From contig NZ_QZCF01000002.1 of assembly GCF_003591485.1 (NCBI RefSeq), positions 248,001-312,000 on the forward strand: 64,000 nucleotides of DNA. Direction: 5' to 3'. The position numbers were made by a program, and so were the translations under genes. The first letter of the stretch is position 1; every line of letters begins with the position of its first letter. Origin of the DNA: Paenibacillus sp. 1011MAR3C5. Lineage in GTDB: Bacteria; Bacillota; Bacilli; Paenibacillales; Paenibacillaceae. The notes below the pieces were generated by a model. The model worked only from the letters and a program-made list of their open reading frames with translations, ran no database searches and was not told where the DNA came from. Shown piece after piece: positions 35,630 through 44,634 of this stretch.

Positions 35630-35752
35630 GGCAGCAGTTTCACTCCGTCTCTGAATATAAAACGTTTACCATTCAGTATAGCATGGTTGCCCAACCAATT
35701 GTGGCTGGATTATTACCCTGCAAAATGGTACATTTATGAGTGGAGGTTTACA

Positions 35753-36070
35753 ATGGCGGGATACAATTTTGTGTGGAACGATCGGCTTCGCATACACCTG
35801 CCTTCGCTTGAGAAGGAATGGGGTCAGTACAGCGAAGATGAGCAATCCCATATGATTGAAAGATGGGAGTTGATCCGCGGACGAATTCCGGATCTGATCA
35901 TGGAGCTGGAGCGTACGATCAACGGCAAGCAATCGGAGCTTAACGAAGAAGATGATTTCAAGCGTTCATGCGTGCTCAATTACGAGATTGCAGAACAAGC
36001 AAGCCGTATCAACGATTTGCAGATATGGTATCGGATGAATCAGGAATTGGAATCGCGCCGGCATTCATGA
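35753..36070 (+). CDS. Conserved-looking hypothetical protein, helical
   Basis: 105 residues, mostly helical and charged (HLPSLEKEWGQYSEDEQSH, RIPDLIMELERTINGKQ). GTGGAGG lies 6 bases before the ATG at 35753; the longer frame from 35687 has no site. The terpene synthase gene begins 28 bases later on the same strand, so they may be co-expressed. No family recognised. Confidence 0.7.
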   Translation: MAGYNFVWNDRLRIHLPSLEKEWGQYSEDEQSHMIERWELIRGRIPDLIMELERTINGKQSELNEEDDFKRSCVLNYEIAEQASRINDLQIWYRMNQELESRRHS

Positions 36071-36097
36071 CGGAACTTTCTCGCAAGGGGGTGCGAA

Positions 36098-37180
36098 GTG
36101 AGACTTACGACTTTATCGGGCGGAAGAGCGCCCAAAGGTCCCATTAAGCTGATGCATCGCGTGTATAAATATGTATTGCCCGGCGTTGGGGCAGAGCTCG
36201 ACAAGCTGAAGGCGCTCGCCGAGGCCATACCGAATGAAGAGCTGCGGACGCAAGCGCTGAGCAGCATGCACGACAAGAAATTTCACTGCCAAGGCGGCGG
36301 CGTGTATGCGGCGGCGAATTTGGAGTATCGCGATGTGCTCATTCCGCTTATTGTGGCGCTGCAAACCATTAGCGATTATTTGGACAACCTTTGCGATCGC
36401 AGCACGTCTCTGGATGCAGACGATTTTCGTTTGCTTCATCAGTCGATGCTGGATGCCGTCAACCCGAATGCGGAGTTGAAGGATTATTACGCGCTTCGCG
36501 AGGAAAAAGATGATGGAGGCTATCTGCATCATTTGGTCCGCACATGCCAGATACAAGTAGCGAAGCTGCCTTCCTACGAGAATGTGCGCGTTCATGTGGA
36601 GGAATTGGTAGGACTGTACGGCGATTTACAGGTGTACAAGCATATCCGCAAGGATCTGCGCGAGCCTCAATTGCTGGCCTGGTGGGAGCTGCACCAGCAT
36701 AAGTATCCTCATCTTAAGTGGAATGAATTCGCTGCGGCTACCGGTTCGACACTCGGCATGTTTATGCTGTTTCTCGCCGCAAGCGAGGAACGCTTGTCCG
36801 AGAAGGACGCCGAGAGCATCCGGCATATTTATTTCCCGCATGTATGCGGTCTACATATCATGCTTGATTATTTGATCGATCAAGAAGAAGACCACATAGG
36901 CGGCGATCTAAACTTTTGCAACTATTACGAGGATAAGAGCCTCATGGTCGAGCGAATCGGCCTTATTGTGGGCAGGGCAAGGGAAGATGTCAAATCGCTC
37001 CCTGGATCCCGCTTCCACCAATTGATTATTGAAGGGTTATTGGCGCTTTACCTGTCCGATCCGAAGGTCCGCAACCAGACCGAAGTGAAGGACGTGTCAA
37101 AGCAGCTTATGAAGAACAGTCCGCTAACCCGACTGTTTTTTCTCATCAATAGCATGTGGATTCGCAAGCAGCAAGCTTAA
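36098..37180 (+). CDS. ytpB: YtpB-family (DUF2600) tetraprenyl-beta-curcumene synthase-like terpene synthase
   Basis: 360 residues. All-helical class IB terpene synthase text: KKFHCQGGGVYAAANL near 60, a first aspartate-rich motif ISDYLDNLCDR near 97-107 and a second IMLDYLIDQEEDH near 255. B. subtilis YtpB cyclises C35 tetraprenyl diphosphate to tetraprenyl-beta-curcumene, a sesquarterpene precursor. Start GTG at 36098 with AAGGGGGTG 5 bases upstream. No prenyltransferase or squalene-hopene-type cyclase gene lies nearby, so the partner enzymes would be elsewhere. Confidence 0.92.
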   Translation: MRLTTLSGGRAPKGPIKLMHRVYKYVLPGVGAELDKLKALAEAIPNEELRTQALSSMHDKKFHCQGGGVYAAANLEYRDVLIPLIVALQTISDYLDNLCDRSTSLDADDFRLLHQSMLDAVNPNAELKDYYALREEKDDGGYLHHLVRTCQIQVAKLPSYENVRVHVEELVGLYGDLQVYKHIRKDLREPQLLAWWELHQHKYPHLKWNEFAAATGSTLGMFMLFLAASEERLSEKDAESIRHIYFPHVCGLHIMLDYLIDQEEDHIGGDLNFCNYYEDKSLMVERIGLIVGRAREDVKSLPGSRFHQLIIEGLLALYLSDPKVRNQTEVKDVSKQLMKNSPLTRLFFLINSMWIRKQQA

Positions 37181-37207
37181 TACTACGTAAATGTGGAGGA
37201 GTTAATC

Positions 37208-38176
37208 ATGACTGCAGTTAAATCTATCGCAGTATTGACGAGCGGGGGAGACTCGCAAGGAATGAACGCAGCCGTACGTGCCGTCGTTCGCAGCGCATTG
37301 TTTCACGGGTTGGAGGTATATGGCGTACAGCGCGGCTATCAAGGCTTGCTGAACGATGATTTGCGTCCGATGGATTTGCGCAGCGTAGGCGATATCATAC
37401 AGCGCGGAGGCACGATCCTTCAAACTGCACGCTGCAAGGAATTTCTGACACCGGAAGGCCAGCAGCGCGGCGCTGATATTCTGCGTGCACGCGGAATTGA
37501 AGGCTTGGTCGTTATTGGCGGAGATGGTTCCTACCATGGCGCGAACAAGCTGAGCAAGCTGGGCATCAAGACGATGGCTCTGCCGGGCACAATCGACAAT
37601 GATATCCCGTTCACGGATGTGACGATCGGCTTCGATACCGCGGTAAGCATAGTCGTGGATGCGATCAACAAAATCCGTGATACGATGTCTTCCCATGAGC
37701 GTTCTTCGATCGTTGAAGTAATGGGACGCCATTGCGGCGACATCGCGCTTTACGCGGGACTTGCCAGCGGCGCTGAGACGATTCTCGTGCCGGAAGTGCC
37801 ATTCGATCTGAACGAAGTGGCAGAACGGATGAAAACAAACTTTGCGAACGGCAAACGCCATAGCATTATCGTTGTAGCTGAGGGTGCGGCAAAGGGCGAG
37901 GACGTATCGCAAAAAATTACCGAAATCAGCGGTATTGAAGCAAGAGTTACCGTACTGGGCCATATTCAGCGCGGCGGCACACCGACGGCTGCCGACCGTA
38001 TTCTGGCAAGCAGACTGGGTGATTTCGCCGTGAGACAGCTGATTGAAGGCAACTCCGGCAAATCATGCGGCGTAGTGAGGGGCGAGCTGGTCACAACGGA
38101 TATTGAAGAAGTTGTTAATACGAAGAAACCTTTTGATATGAATATGTATGATCTGGCGCTTCGTCTCTCGCAATAA
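37208..38176 (+). CDS. pfkA: ATP-dependent 6-phosphofructokinase
   Basis: 322 residues. LTSGGDSQGMNAAVRA (ATP loop; the common Pro is Gln), GGDGSYHGA near 100, PGTIDNDIPFTD with the catalytic Asp near 125, VMGRHCGDIAL near 170 and LGHIQRGG near 245. The two allosteric Arg residues of the N-terminal helix (VRAVVRSAL) and the GKRHS basic patch are kept, so regulation by ADP/PEP is likely (family knowledge). Start ATG 37208 with GGAGGAG 7 bases upstream. It stands alone after ytpB, not in the common accA-pfkA-pyk string. Confidence 0.96.
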   Translation: MTAVKSIAVLTSGGDSQGMNAAVRAVVRSALFHGLEVYGVQRGYQGLLNDDLRPMDLRSVGDIIQRGGTILQTARCKEFLTPEGQQRGADILRARGIEGLVVIGGDGSYHGANKLSKLGIKTMALPGTIDNDIPFTDVTIGFDTAVSIVVDAINKIRDTMSSHERSSIVEVMGRHCGDIALYAGLASGAETILVPEVPFDLNEVAERMKTNFANGKRHSIIVVAEGAAKGEDVSQKITEISGIEARVTVLGHIQRGGTPTAADRILASRLGDFAVRQLIEGNSGKSCGVVRGELVTTDIEEVVNTKKPFDMNMYDLALRLSQ

Positions 38177-38217
38177 TAGAAGCTGATCGGCACGGACATC
38201 CTGCATTCAGTCATCAC

Positions 38218-38262
38218 AAAAGGCGCTCCCGATTGAACATTCAATCGGGAGCGCCTTATTGT
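38218..38262 (+). terminator. Terminator between pfkA and the convergent GH-like gene
   Basis: A perfect 16-bp stem (38221-38236 with 38241-38256, ACAT loop) flanked by A's upstream and TATTGTTG downstream; usable in both directions. Confidence 0.88.
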
Positions 38263-38275
38263 TGTGCTTATTCGT

Positions 38276-39472
38276 CTACTTGTAATCGACACCTGGCGAG
38301 TATTTGTTGCCTGCATTCCAGAGCAGGTACTCGTTGACTCCGGAGTCGTGGAGTGCCTTAATCTGGGCTTCGACCTCGGTTTTTCCGTATTTTTTGTAAT
38401 TGCCTTTGCCTAGCCAGCTGGCTGTGAAGTCTTGTATCCAAGGGCGGATAATCGGCTTCAGCTCGCCGGTTTCCTTCAGCTTTTCGTGCGTATCGTCCAT
38501 TGCGCCTTTGATCGTTTCGTATGGACTGAGATCGGGCGCTTTCTGCTTAAACCATCCGGTGCTGTAATGGCTCGGATAGATCATAGGCGAGATGACATGC
38601 ACGTCATTCGAGATCTTCACGAAATCCTGACCGATTCCTTCTGCGGAAGGCACGGACGCCGCGTAGCCGAATATATCAATGGATACGCGTACGCCAAGAG
38701 GCTCAAGCTGCTCGCGCGCGTATTTCACGAAGCCTGCTACCGCATCGACGCGGGACAGCTCCGTTTTGTTGAACGTGAGCGTATCCGCTCTATTCTCGAA
38801 GCCTTCCGGAAATCTGACGTAGTCAAACTGGATTTCCTTGAAGCCGAGCTTTGCGGCTTCCTTCGCGAGCGCAATATTGTAATCCCACACTTCTTGGCGG
38901 TAAGGATTGACGAAGCTCTCGCCTCGGCCGTTCTTCCAGATCGTCCCGTCCGGTTGAAGAAACGACAGATCGGGGCGTTTGACGGATAGAACGGTATCCT
39001 TGAATACGACGATTCTGGCGATTGGGTAGATATCGTGCGTCTTCAGCTTGGTCATCAATTCCTCAATATTGCCGATGAATTTTTTGGCAGTGCCGACTTC
39101 AAGAAGCTCTGGCGTCGTAGTAGGGTACGTAATATAGCCGTTGTCGTCTTTGATATCAATGACCATGCTGTTAAGATCGGTCTCGTCAACCAGTTTCAAG
39201 AGCGACTCCATGCGCGAACCGCCGGCGCTGTGTGCGGTGACGTAGATGCCTTTGATTGGCGGTGTATCCGGTTGAGGGTCCTTCTTGACGATGGCGCCAT
39301 CCGGATCGCTTGGTTTCCCGCCCGGCAATCCGGAAGAATCCGGTTGCACGATTGTTTCTCCGGCTGCGGCGTTTAGGTAAGCTACGGCAAGTTTTTGAGC
39401 ATTTGCGCTGTCTTCACCTGATCCTGTCAGCAAACTATACAATAACATGAAGGCCGTTACGATTATGTCCAT
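38276..39472 (-). CDS. Putative glycoside hydrolase (DUF4015 TIM barrel), exported
   Basis: 398 residues. A short hydrophobic N-terminus (MDIIVTAFMLLYSLLTGS) acts as signal peptide or anchor; a Pro/Asp linker follows. The DUF4015 barrel is recognisable: IKGIYVTAHSAGG near 75, NSMVIDIKDDNGYITY near 102, GFKEIQFDYVRFPEGF near 230 and DVHVISPMIYPSHYSTGWF near 290, with acidic residues placed as in glycosidases. Substrate unknown, cell-wall or exopolysaccharide likely. AAGGAGAG precedes the ATG. Confidence 0.85.
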   Translation of the reverse strand: MDIIVTAFMLLYSLLTGSGEDSANAQKLAVAYLNAAAGETIVQPDSSGLPGGKPSDPDGAIVKKDPQPDTPPIKGIYVTAHSAGGSRMESLLKLVDETDLNSMVIDIKDDNGYITYPTTTPELLEVGTAKKFIGNIEELMTKLKTHDIYPIARIVVFKDTVLSVKRPDLSFLQPDGTIWKNGRGESFVNPYRQEVWDYNIALAKEAAKLGFKEIQFDYVRFPEGFENRADTLTFNKTELSRVDAVAGFVKYAREQLEPLGVRVSIDIFGYAASVPSAEGIGQDFVKISNDVHVISPMIYPSHYSTGWFKQKAPDLSPYETIKGAMDDTHEKLKETGELKPIIRPWIQDFTASWLGKGNYKKYGKTEVEAQIKALHDSGVNEYLLWNAGNKYSPGVDYK

Positions 39473-39605
39473 TATGCTCTCTCCTTGCGGTCTGATCTGA
39501 TGAGGCGGTTCATACCAAAGTATAAGCCACAGAAGTTGTCCCGGTCATCCCCCTTTTTTACCACTTACAGAGGAATCATAAACTTTTTTCTGAATATGGG
39601 CCGAA

Positions 39606-39640
39606 CAAAAAGCCAGCCGAAACTTGGGTCGGCTGGCTTG
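39606..39640 (-). terminator. Terminator of the small minus-strand gene
   Basis: Stem 39610-39620 with 39629-39639 (11 bp, AAGCCAGCCGA arm). On the minus strand the stem is followed by a T-run from the A-tract at 39607-39611. It lies 33 bases after the stop at 39673, which supports that gene being real. Confidence 0.8.
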
Positions 39641-39672
39641 CGGGTTGAAAGCGTACTTCCCGAACTAAACTG

Positions 39673-39867
39673 TCATTGTAACAAAGTTTGTTTCTGCCCA
39701 TTGCATATGCTGTGCTGCACAATTTCCATAGCGTCAGCGGGCTCCAGCACTTCCAGACCATCCCTAAGCACGATTGTGAGGTCCAGCTCGCGGGATGTAA
39801 GAAAAGGACTGAGCTCTGGGGCAAGTCTTTCTACAATCTGTGACAATTTGACCGTTTCCATATCCAT
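39673..39867 (-). CDS. Small hypothetical protein
   Basis: 64 residues, soluble (VERLAPELSPFLTSREL, LEVLEPADAMEIVQ). GGGTGAGG is about 6 bases before the ATG, and an intrinsic terminator follows in the right orientation. No family recognised. The 200 bases upstream (39868-40070) hold nothing else that I can name. Confidence 0.6.
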   Translation of the reverse strand: MDMETVKLSQIVERLAPELSPFLTSRELDLTIVLRDGLEVLEPADAMEIVQHSICNGQKQTLLQ

Positions 39868-40070
39868 CTTAGCCTCACCCTTTCATCCTAATTGTGATGA
39901 ACTAGAAAGCGACAGGGGGAAAACCTATGGCATGAAACTTCAGGGGCGTTCGAGCAACGAAAAAAGCTGCCGTTAAACGAATGCCCGCGATAAGCTGCGG
40001 GATATTTCCATTATAACAGGAACATTTTCAAAAACATAGTTATCACTGGGAAATTCCATTCTTGCGTAGT

Positions 40071-40979
40071 TCAACTGGACTCATGCCGTCTGAAGTCGCC
40101 GACAACGCCCGCGGTCTCCACGATATTGATGAACGCATGCGGATCTATGGTGGTTATGGTTTTGCATAATTCGGCAAGCTCGAATTTGGTTCGAACGGTC
40201 ATCAGCATGTCCTTGTCACTGGAGGAATATGCCCCGCGGGTCCGTACAATGGTTATGCCGCGCGGATGGGGTAGCAGCCTGGCCAATATTTCTTCCGTTT
40301 TGGTCGTAACAATAAAGGCCGTTACTTTCAGATGCTTGACGTGAATGAGATCGATCACTTTGCCAGCGGTAAAGATGGCGAACAAGGAGTACAGAGCAAG
40401 GTCCCAATCCCCCAAAAACAAGATGAGAATGATGATGACTAGTCCGTTAAGCAGGAAAATGATCATACCGATAGGCAGATCGCGCTTGCGGGTAACGATC
40501 GAGGCGACAATATCGAAACCGCCGGAGGAGCCGCCGTAACGAAGAGCCAGGCCGCTTCCGAAGCCGACGATGATCCCGCCGAATACGGCACCGAGCAGAA
40601 TATCATCGGCTACTTGGGTCACGGGGACAAGCTGCAGGAACAAAGTGGCCAAGGCAACGGAATACATGCTCCACAGGACGAAGCGTCTGCCCAGCGCGAA
40701 CCATCCCCAGATTAAGACGGGCAAATTAAGGACTAGATACAGCCAGCCGATATTTCCGCCAGTTATGTAGCCGATCATCATAGAAATGCCGGATAAGCCG
40801 CCGCTTAATAATTGATGGGGGATAAGAAACAAATTAAAGCCTGTAGCTACGAGCAGAGAGCCTAGGGTCATCATAGGCAAGGCCAGCAAGTAGCGCTGTT
40901 TGTAATGATTCAATCCAATCGCTCCAAACCGTAATTGTCGTTGCATTAGTATGGCTTTCCAACGTTGGCTGGTATTCAT
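40071..40979 (-). CDS. YitT-family membrane protein (DUF161 + DUF2179)
   Basis: 302 residues: five or so membrane helices (to ~205) with the DUF161 text GLSGISMMIGYITGGNIGWLYLVLNLP and LRYGGSSGGFDIVA, then a cytoplasmic DUF2179 domain (VTTKTEEILARLL, RGITIVRTRGAYS, ...IDPHAFINIVE). Function unknown across the family, which has many copies in Bacillota. The ATG at 40979 has only a weak site; an internal ATG at 40946 with GGAAAG 8 bases upstream is an alternative. Confidence 0.9.
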   Translation of the reverse strand: MNTSQRWKAILMQRQLRFGAIGLNHYKQRYLLALPMMTLGSLLVATGFNLFLIPHQLLSGGLSGISMMIGYITGGNIGWLYLVLNLPVLIWGWFALGRRFVLWSMYSVALATLFLQLVPVTQVADDILLGAVFGGIIVGFGSGLALRYGGSSGGFDIVASIVTRKRDLPIGMIIFLLNGLVIIILILFLGDWDLALYSLFAIFTAGKVIDLIHVKHLKVTAFIVTTKTEEILARLLPHPRGITIVRTRGAYSSSDKDMLMTVRTKFELAELCKTITTIDPHAFINIVETAGVVGDFRRHESS

Positions 40980-40990
40980 CTTCTAAGTTG

Positions 40991-40999
40991 TGCTATAAT
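40991..40999 (+). promoter_or_regulatory. Extended -10 promoter of the DEAD-box gene
   Basis: TGC-TATAAT (TGn plus a perfect -10 at 40994-40999). No good -35 at the right distance. The leader would be about 45 bases. Confidence 0.55.
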
Positions 41000-41049
41000 G
41001 GTTTGGATATTCTTAAGAAGGCTGTAGATAGAAGGAGTATGAGAAAAGT

Positions 41050-42639
41050 TTGAAAACATTTGCTGAATTTGGCTTGGAACCTAAAGTGTTGCAAGCAATT
41101 ACGGAACTTGGATTCGAGGAATCGACACCGATTCAGACTCAATCCATCCCAGTGGCTATGACAGGCAGAGATTTGATTGGCCAAGCCCAGACCGGTACGG
41201 GAAAAACAGCGGCGTTCGGAATCCCGCTAATTAACAAAATTCCGACAAGCGAGGATCGCATTGTCGCATTGATTATGACGCCGACCCGTGAGCTCGCTAT
41301 TCAAGTGGCGGAGGAGATCGGGAAGCTTACTCGATACAAAGGCTTGCGCTCGCTGCCAATTTACGGCGGCCAAGAGATCGGCCGTCAGATTCGCGCGCTG
41401 AAGAAACGCCCGCAAATTATTATTGGTACGCCAGGACGTTTGCTTGACCACATCAACCGCAAGACGATTCGTCTGGAAGACGTTCAGACAGTCGTGCTCG
41501 ACGAAGCGGATGAGATGCTGGACATGGGCTTTATGGAGGACATCCAGTCCATCCTGAAGCTGGTTCCTGATGAGCGTCAAACGATGCTGTTCTCGGCTAC
41601 CATGCCGGTCAACATCCAGAAGCTTGCCCAGCAATTCCTGAAGGACCCTGAGCATGTATCGGTAATCCCGAAACAAGTAACAGCACCTTCGATTGAGCAA
41701 TCGTACATTGAAGTGCATGAGCGCCAGAAGTTCGAAGCGCTCAGCCGCTTGCTGGATATGGAATCTCCAGAGCTTGCGATCATCTTCGGACGTACGAAGC
41801 GCCGCGTAGACGAGCTGAGCGAAGCGCTTCAAAAACGCGGATATTCGGCTGACGGCCTTCATGGCGATCTGTCGCAGAATCAGCGCGACAATGTTATGCG
41901 CAAGTTCCGCGACGGCAGCATTGATGTGCTGGTTGCAACAGACGTTGCGGCTCGCGGCCTCGATGTATCAGGCGTGACGCATGTTATCAACTTTGACCTG
42001 CCGCAGGATCCGGAGAGCTACGTTCACCGTATCGGACGTACAGGACGCGCAGGCAAAGAGGGTACAGCTTGGTCGTTCGTAACGCCTCGTGAAATCGATC
42101 ATTTGCATTTCATCGAGCGCATTACGCGCCAACGCATGAACCGCAAGCCGCTGCCTAGCTTGGCGGAAGCAATCGAAGGCAAGCAACGCGTGACAGCAGA
42201 GCGCGTGCTTGAAGTGGTACAGAACGAAGAGTTCAACGAGTACAAAGCGATTGCGATTCAATTGCTGGAGCAATTCGATTCCGTTCATCTGCTTGCAGCA
42301 ACGATGAAGTTGCTTACTGGCGAGAAGAAGAACATCGAAATCGAATTGACGCCAGAAGAGCCGCTTCGCGCGAAAAAACGCAGACCGGACATCCGTTCCA
42401 ACGGTCGTCCGTTCAACCGCAGCGGCGGCGGCAGCTCTTACGGCGGCAACCGCAGTGGCGGCGGCGGATATCGCGGACGTGATGACAGACGCGGCAGCAG
42501 CGGCAGTGGCGGTGGTTACCGTGGCGGCGAGAATCGCAGCAGCGGCGGATACAGCGGCGGCGGCAGCAGCTACAACAAGCGCAGCAGCGAAGGTCGCAGC
42601 GACTATCGTCGTCCGAAGAGCTCGTCCGAGGACAACTAA
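41050..42639 (+). CDS. DEAD-box RNA helicase (CshA-like)
   Basis: 529 residues with all helicase motifs: Q motif [16 protein letters not shown] (I), PTRELA (Ia), TPGR (Ib), DEAD (II), SAT (III), ARGLDV (V) and [10 protein letters not shown] (VI). After ~residue 440 comes a Gly/Arg/Ser-rich tail ([15 protein letters not shown] repeats) that binds RNA. It unwinds structured mRNA and rRNA, notably in the cold. The start is TTG at 41050; AAGGAG is 12 bases upstream, a loose spacing, and a four-codon frame (41039-41053) ends over it. Confidence 0.95.
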   Translation: MKTFAEFGLEPKVLQAITELGFEESTPIQTQSIPVAMTGRDLIGQAQTGTGKTAAFGIPLINKIPTSEDRIVALIMTPTRELAIQVAEEIGKLTRYKGLRSLPIYGGQEIGRQIRALKKRPQIIIGTPGRLLDHINRKTIRLEDVQTVVLDEADEMLDMGFMEDIQSILKLVPDERQTMLFSATMPVNIQKLAQQFLKDPEHVSVIPKQVTAPSIEQSYIEVHERQKFEALSRLLDMESPELAIIFGRTKRRVDELSEALQKRGYSADGLHGDLSQNQRDNVMRKFRDGSIDVLVATDVAARGLDVSGVTHVINFDLPQDPESYVHRIGRTGRAGKEGTAWSFVTPREIDHLHFIERITRQRMNRKPLPSLAEAIEGKQRVTAERVLEVVQNEEFNEYKAIAIQLLEQFDSVHLLAATMKLLTGEKKNIEIELTPEEPLRAKKRRPDIRSNGRPFNRSGGGSSYGGNRSGGGGYRGRDDRRGSSGSGGGYRGGENRSSGGYSGGGSSYNKRSSEGRSDYRRPKSSSEDN

Positions 42640-42646
42640 TACGCGA

Positions 42647-42707
42647 CAAAAAGCGGGGAAAGTCCGTGATGCCTTGCGGGCATCTCAGACTTCCCCGTTC
42701 TTTTTAT
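42647..42707 (+). terminator. Terminator of the DEAD-box gene
   Basis: An outer stem CGGGGAAAGTC (42654-42664) with GACTTCCCCG (42688-42697, one bulged A), an inner GATGCC/GGGCATC stem, then CTTTTT. Confidence 0.85.
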
Positions 42708-42720
42708 CTCGGCTTAGTGC

Positions 42721-42837
42721 TTAGTAGCATAGGATTGTTTTGGAAATGATAACCAAAAGGATAAACAAAACGAGAATGGCACCTACGGAATTATAACCGC
42801 CATAGCCACCTGCATAACCAGGACCAACGTTGCCCAT
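42721..42837 (-). CDS. YjcZ-family mini-protein (sporulation-associated)
   Basis: 38 residues: a Gly/Tyr-rich head (YAGGYGGYNS) followed by one hydrophobic helix (AILVLFILLVIIS) and a short tail. This is the layout of the YjcZ family of tiny membrane proteins, several of which are made during sporulation in Bacillus. AAGGAGG lies 8 bases before the ATG. Too short for ordinary gene calling. Confidence 0.85.
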   Translation of the reverse strand: MGNVGPGYAGGYGGYNSVGAILVLFILLVIISKTILCY

Positions 42838-42997
42838 TGTAGCAACCTCCTTTTAATCATCTGAATGGGTTAACACTAACATCCTATGCAATAACGTCCA
42901 AGTGGATTAGACGGAGGCCTATAGCCTCCAAATTTGGGCGGTCCAATGACCCCTGTCAGCAACGGCAAGACACTCACTTACTGTGGAGGCAGATCTG

Positions 42998-43816
42998 ATG
43001 GAACCAAGAGGACTTATGGGGGGATTCTACCGAATCTCCGAATGGATCATGAGGCTGGCGGTCATTAATCTATTATGGATTATTTGTTCGCTGCCATTTG
43101 TGTTTCTAGTTTTTTCGTTTGTTTTTGTATATCCGCAAGGAATTACGGAAGAAATGCTTACGGAAAATGGCGTTCTGCCTTATCTGGTGCAGCCCATTCT
43201 TCTAACCAGTATAGTTGCACCTTTCACGTTGTTCCCGGCGACAGCTGCCATGTTCGCAGTCGCTCGCAAGTGGGTAACGGGAGAGTCCGATGTCGCACTA
43301 TTCAAAACGTATTTCCGAGGCTACAAAGAGAACTACAAACAAAGCATGATAGGCGGGTTCATCTACACGATTCTGATCGTATTGATGGTCGTCAACTATT
43401 TCTTCTATAGAGATCAGATGGCCATTGCGTCTTATATTTTCTTGGCATTCCTGGCCTTGCTTTTTGCTTCCTTATTCAATTATTTCTCGATGCTCGTGCA
43501 TTACCACATGAAAACGTTTCAATTGGTTAAAAATGCGATTCTGATTACGATCGGCAAGCCGATTCGTTCGCTGTCGACGGTCATGATGTGCGGTCTCGTC
43601 ATTTATATCAGCTTGTTCCACCTGACATTCCTGATTCCGTTCTTTATGGGCAGCATTGTCGCGTTTGTCGCATTCTGGAACTTCAATCTAATCTATATCA
43701 AGCTGCAGGAGCAAGCGGAGAAACTAAAGCAGTCCGAGGAAGAAGCAGCTGAAGAGGCTGCTGAGATGAACCGCGAAGAACTGCTCAAGGACAATCCGAA
43801 TGATTCCAATAAATAA
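42998..43816 (+). CDS. DUF624 (YesL-family) membrane protein
   Basis: 272 residues with about five hydrophobic helices and a charged C-terminal tail (EEAAEEAAEMNREELL). The YesL start GGFYRISEWIMRLAVINLLWIICSLP is well kept; FPATAAMFAVARKWVTGESDVALFKTYFRGYKENYKQS is the core. YesL-type genes often lie beside sugar ABC importers, but not here. ATG 42998 is 8 bases from GGAGG; the GTG at 42983 overlaps that site. Confidence 0.88.
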   Translation: MEPRGLMGGFYRISEWIMRLAVINLLWIICSLPFVFLVFSFVFVYPQGITEEMLTENGVLPYLVQPILLTSIVAPFTLFPATAAMFAVARKWVTGESDVALFKTYFRGYKENYKQSMIGGFIYTILIVLMVVNYFFYRDQMAIASYIFLAFLALLFASLFNYFSMLVHYHMKTFQLVKNAILITIGKPIRSLSTVMMCGLVIYISLFHLTFLIPFFMGSIVAFVAFWNFNLIYIKLQEQAEKLKQSEEEAAEEAAEMNREELLKDNPNDSNK

Positions 43817-43830
43817 TTGGAGCATCTGCG

Positions 43831-43859
43831 TTTACTTTTTATGAAGTTCGGTCTATAAT
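43831..43859 (+). promoter_or_regulatory. Promoter of 6S RNA
   Basis: TTTACT (43831-43836), exactly 17 bases, TATAAT (43854-43859). Predicted start near 43866. Confidence 0.8.
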
Positions 43860-43865
43860 AGCTAT

Positions 43866-44047
43866 ACATCCTGCGATGTTCGTAACGGCTCTTCGTTGTT
43901 TTGAACCAATGGCTGTTTCACGGGAGACCTACATTGCTTTGCAGCTGACACGCCCTCAAAAGGGGATCTCAAAAGCATTGCTGCGGACACCCACCTGCGA
44001 GAGCGGGTTCAGAAACATGCGGGTCGGACGGCATAGGCGGGTTTTTT
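43866..44047 (+). ncRNA. ssrS: 6S RNA
   Basis: A ~182-base non-coding RNA that binds the vegetative RNA polymerase and mimics an open promoter. The closing stem is visible: CCTGC (43870-43874) with GCGGG (44037-44041), ATG with CAT (44032-44034), and GTTCG (43878-43882) with CGGAC (44025-44029). Inside are GAACCAATGG, GGGAGACC and a distal hairpin closed by GCCCT-AAAAGGG and TTGCTTT/AAAGCAT. It ends with a GC stem and six T (44042-44047). It has its own consensus promoter. The ORF across it has no ribosome site. Identification is by structure and memory of the Firmicutes consensus. Confidence 0.82.
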
Positions 44048-44056
44048 ATGACAATG

Positions 44057-44097
44057 AAGAGCGATTAGTCGGTTAAATCCGACGAAAGCTCTTTTTT
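44057..44097 (+). terminator. Second terminator downstream of 6S RNA
   Basis: AAGAGC (44057-44062) with GCTCTT (44088-44093), an inner stem GTCGG (44068-44072) with CCGAC (44079-44083), then TTTTTT. The inner loop resembles the core of the 34-kb palindromic array. Confidence 0.8.
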
Positions 44098-44160
44098 CAT
44101 ATCTAAAAACATGTTATGATTAGAAGTAATGTATATAGACGCTAGAGGGGGAGATTCTTG

Positions 44161-44550
44161 TTGTTGAAGCGGACCTTAATCGGGCTGCTGCGCAGTCATG
44201 AACAGACAGGCGACAAAGCGAAGGATCCATTGCTGAAATCGCACTTCTACAAGCTTTCGAAGGACAAGGCGTGGGAAGAAGTGTTATCTACTCTGAAGAA
44301 GATGCAAGGCTACAAGGTATTACATGAAGTGCAATCCGTCGGAGAGATTGTGATGGAGAAACGTACAGTGTTCGGTAGATCGATGGACATTACCGTTTCA
44401 GTCATCAGCGTGAATCCGCTAACATCTGCGGTTGATGTCTATTCCGCTTCCCGGGGCTCCTTGGGGGATCTCGGCTCCAACTATCGCGTCATTATGGAAA
44501 TCTATCGAGTCTTGGACAAGAAGCTTGGAGCTTTTAAGGTAAATAGCTAA
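44161..44550 (+). CDS. DUF1499-like cytoplasmic protein
   Basis: 129 residues, alpha/beta. KAWEEVLSTLKKMQGYKVLHEVQSVGEIVMEKRT and TSAVDVYSASRGSLGDLGSNYRVIMEIYRVLDK fit the DUF1499 pattern of a strand-rich fold ending in a Ser/Gly turn and helix. Function unknown. Three TTG codons in a row can start it (44158, 44161, 44164); GAGGGGGAG ends at 44153, so 44161 gives the best spacing. Confidence 0.75.
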   Translation: MLKRTLIGLLRSHEQTGDKAKDPLLKSHFYKLSKDKAWEEVLSTLKKMQGYKVLHEVQSVGEIVMEKRTVFGRSMDITVSVISVNPLTSAVDVYSASRGSLGDLGSNYRVIMEIYRVLDKKLGAFKVNS

Positions 44551-44555
44551 TACAT

Positions 44556-44623
44556 AAACAAAGCGAGGAAGGGATGTCCTTCACTCGCTTTGTTTGCAGT
44601 CAGCCGATGGAATGCATCGGCTG
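44556..44623. terminator. Paired hairpins between convergent DUF1499-like and tpx genes
   Basis: AAACAAAGCGAG (44556-44567) pairs with CTCGCTTTGTTT (44584-44595) as a bidirectional terminator. A second perfect hairpin CAGCCGATG-GAATG-CATCGGCTG (44601-44623) lies 12 bases past the tpx stop. Confidence 0.8.
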
Positions 44624-44634
44624 TTCATTCCATT

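Noticed and set aside
41039-41053. Four-codon upstream ORF overlapping the TTG start of the DEAD-box gene
   Set aside because: The ATG is one base from the AAGGAG, too close for efficient initiation; kept only as a remark in the gene entry.
43876-44076. 66-codon ORF
   Set aside because: It lies inside the 6S RNA, has no ribosome site, and the RNA structure explains the sequence better.
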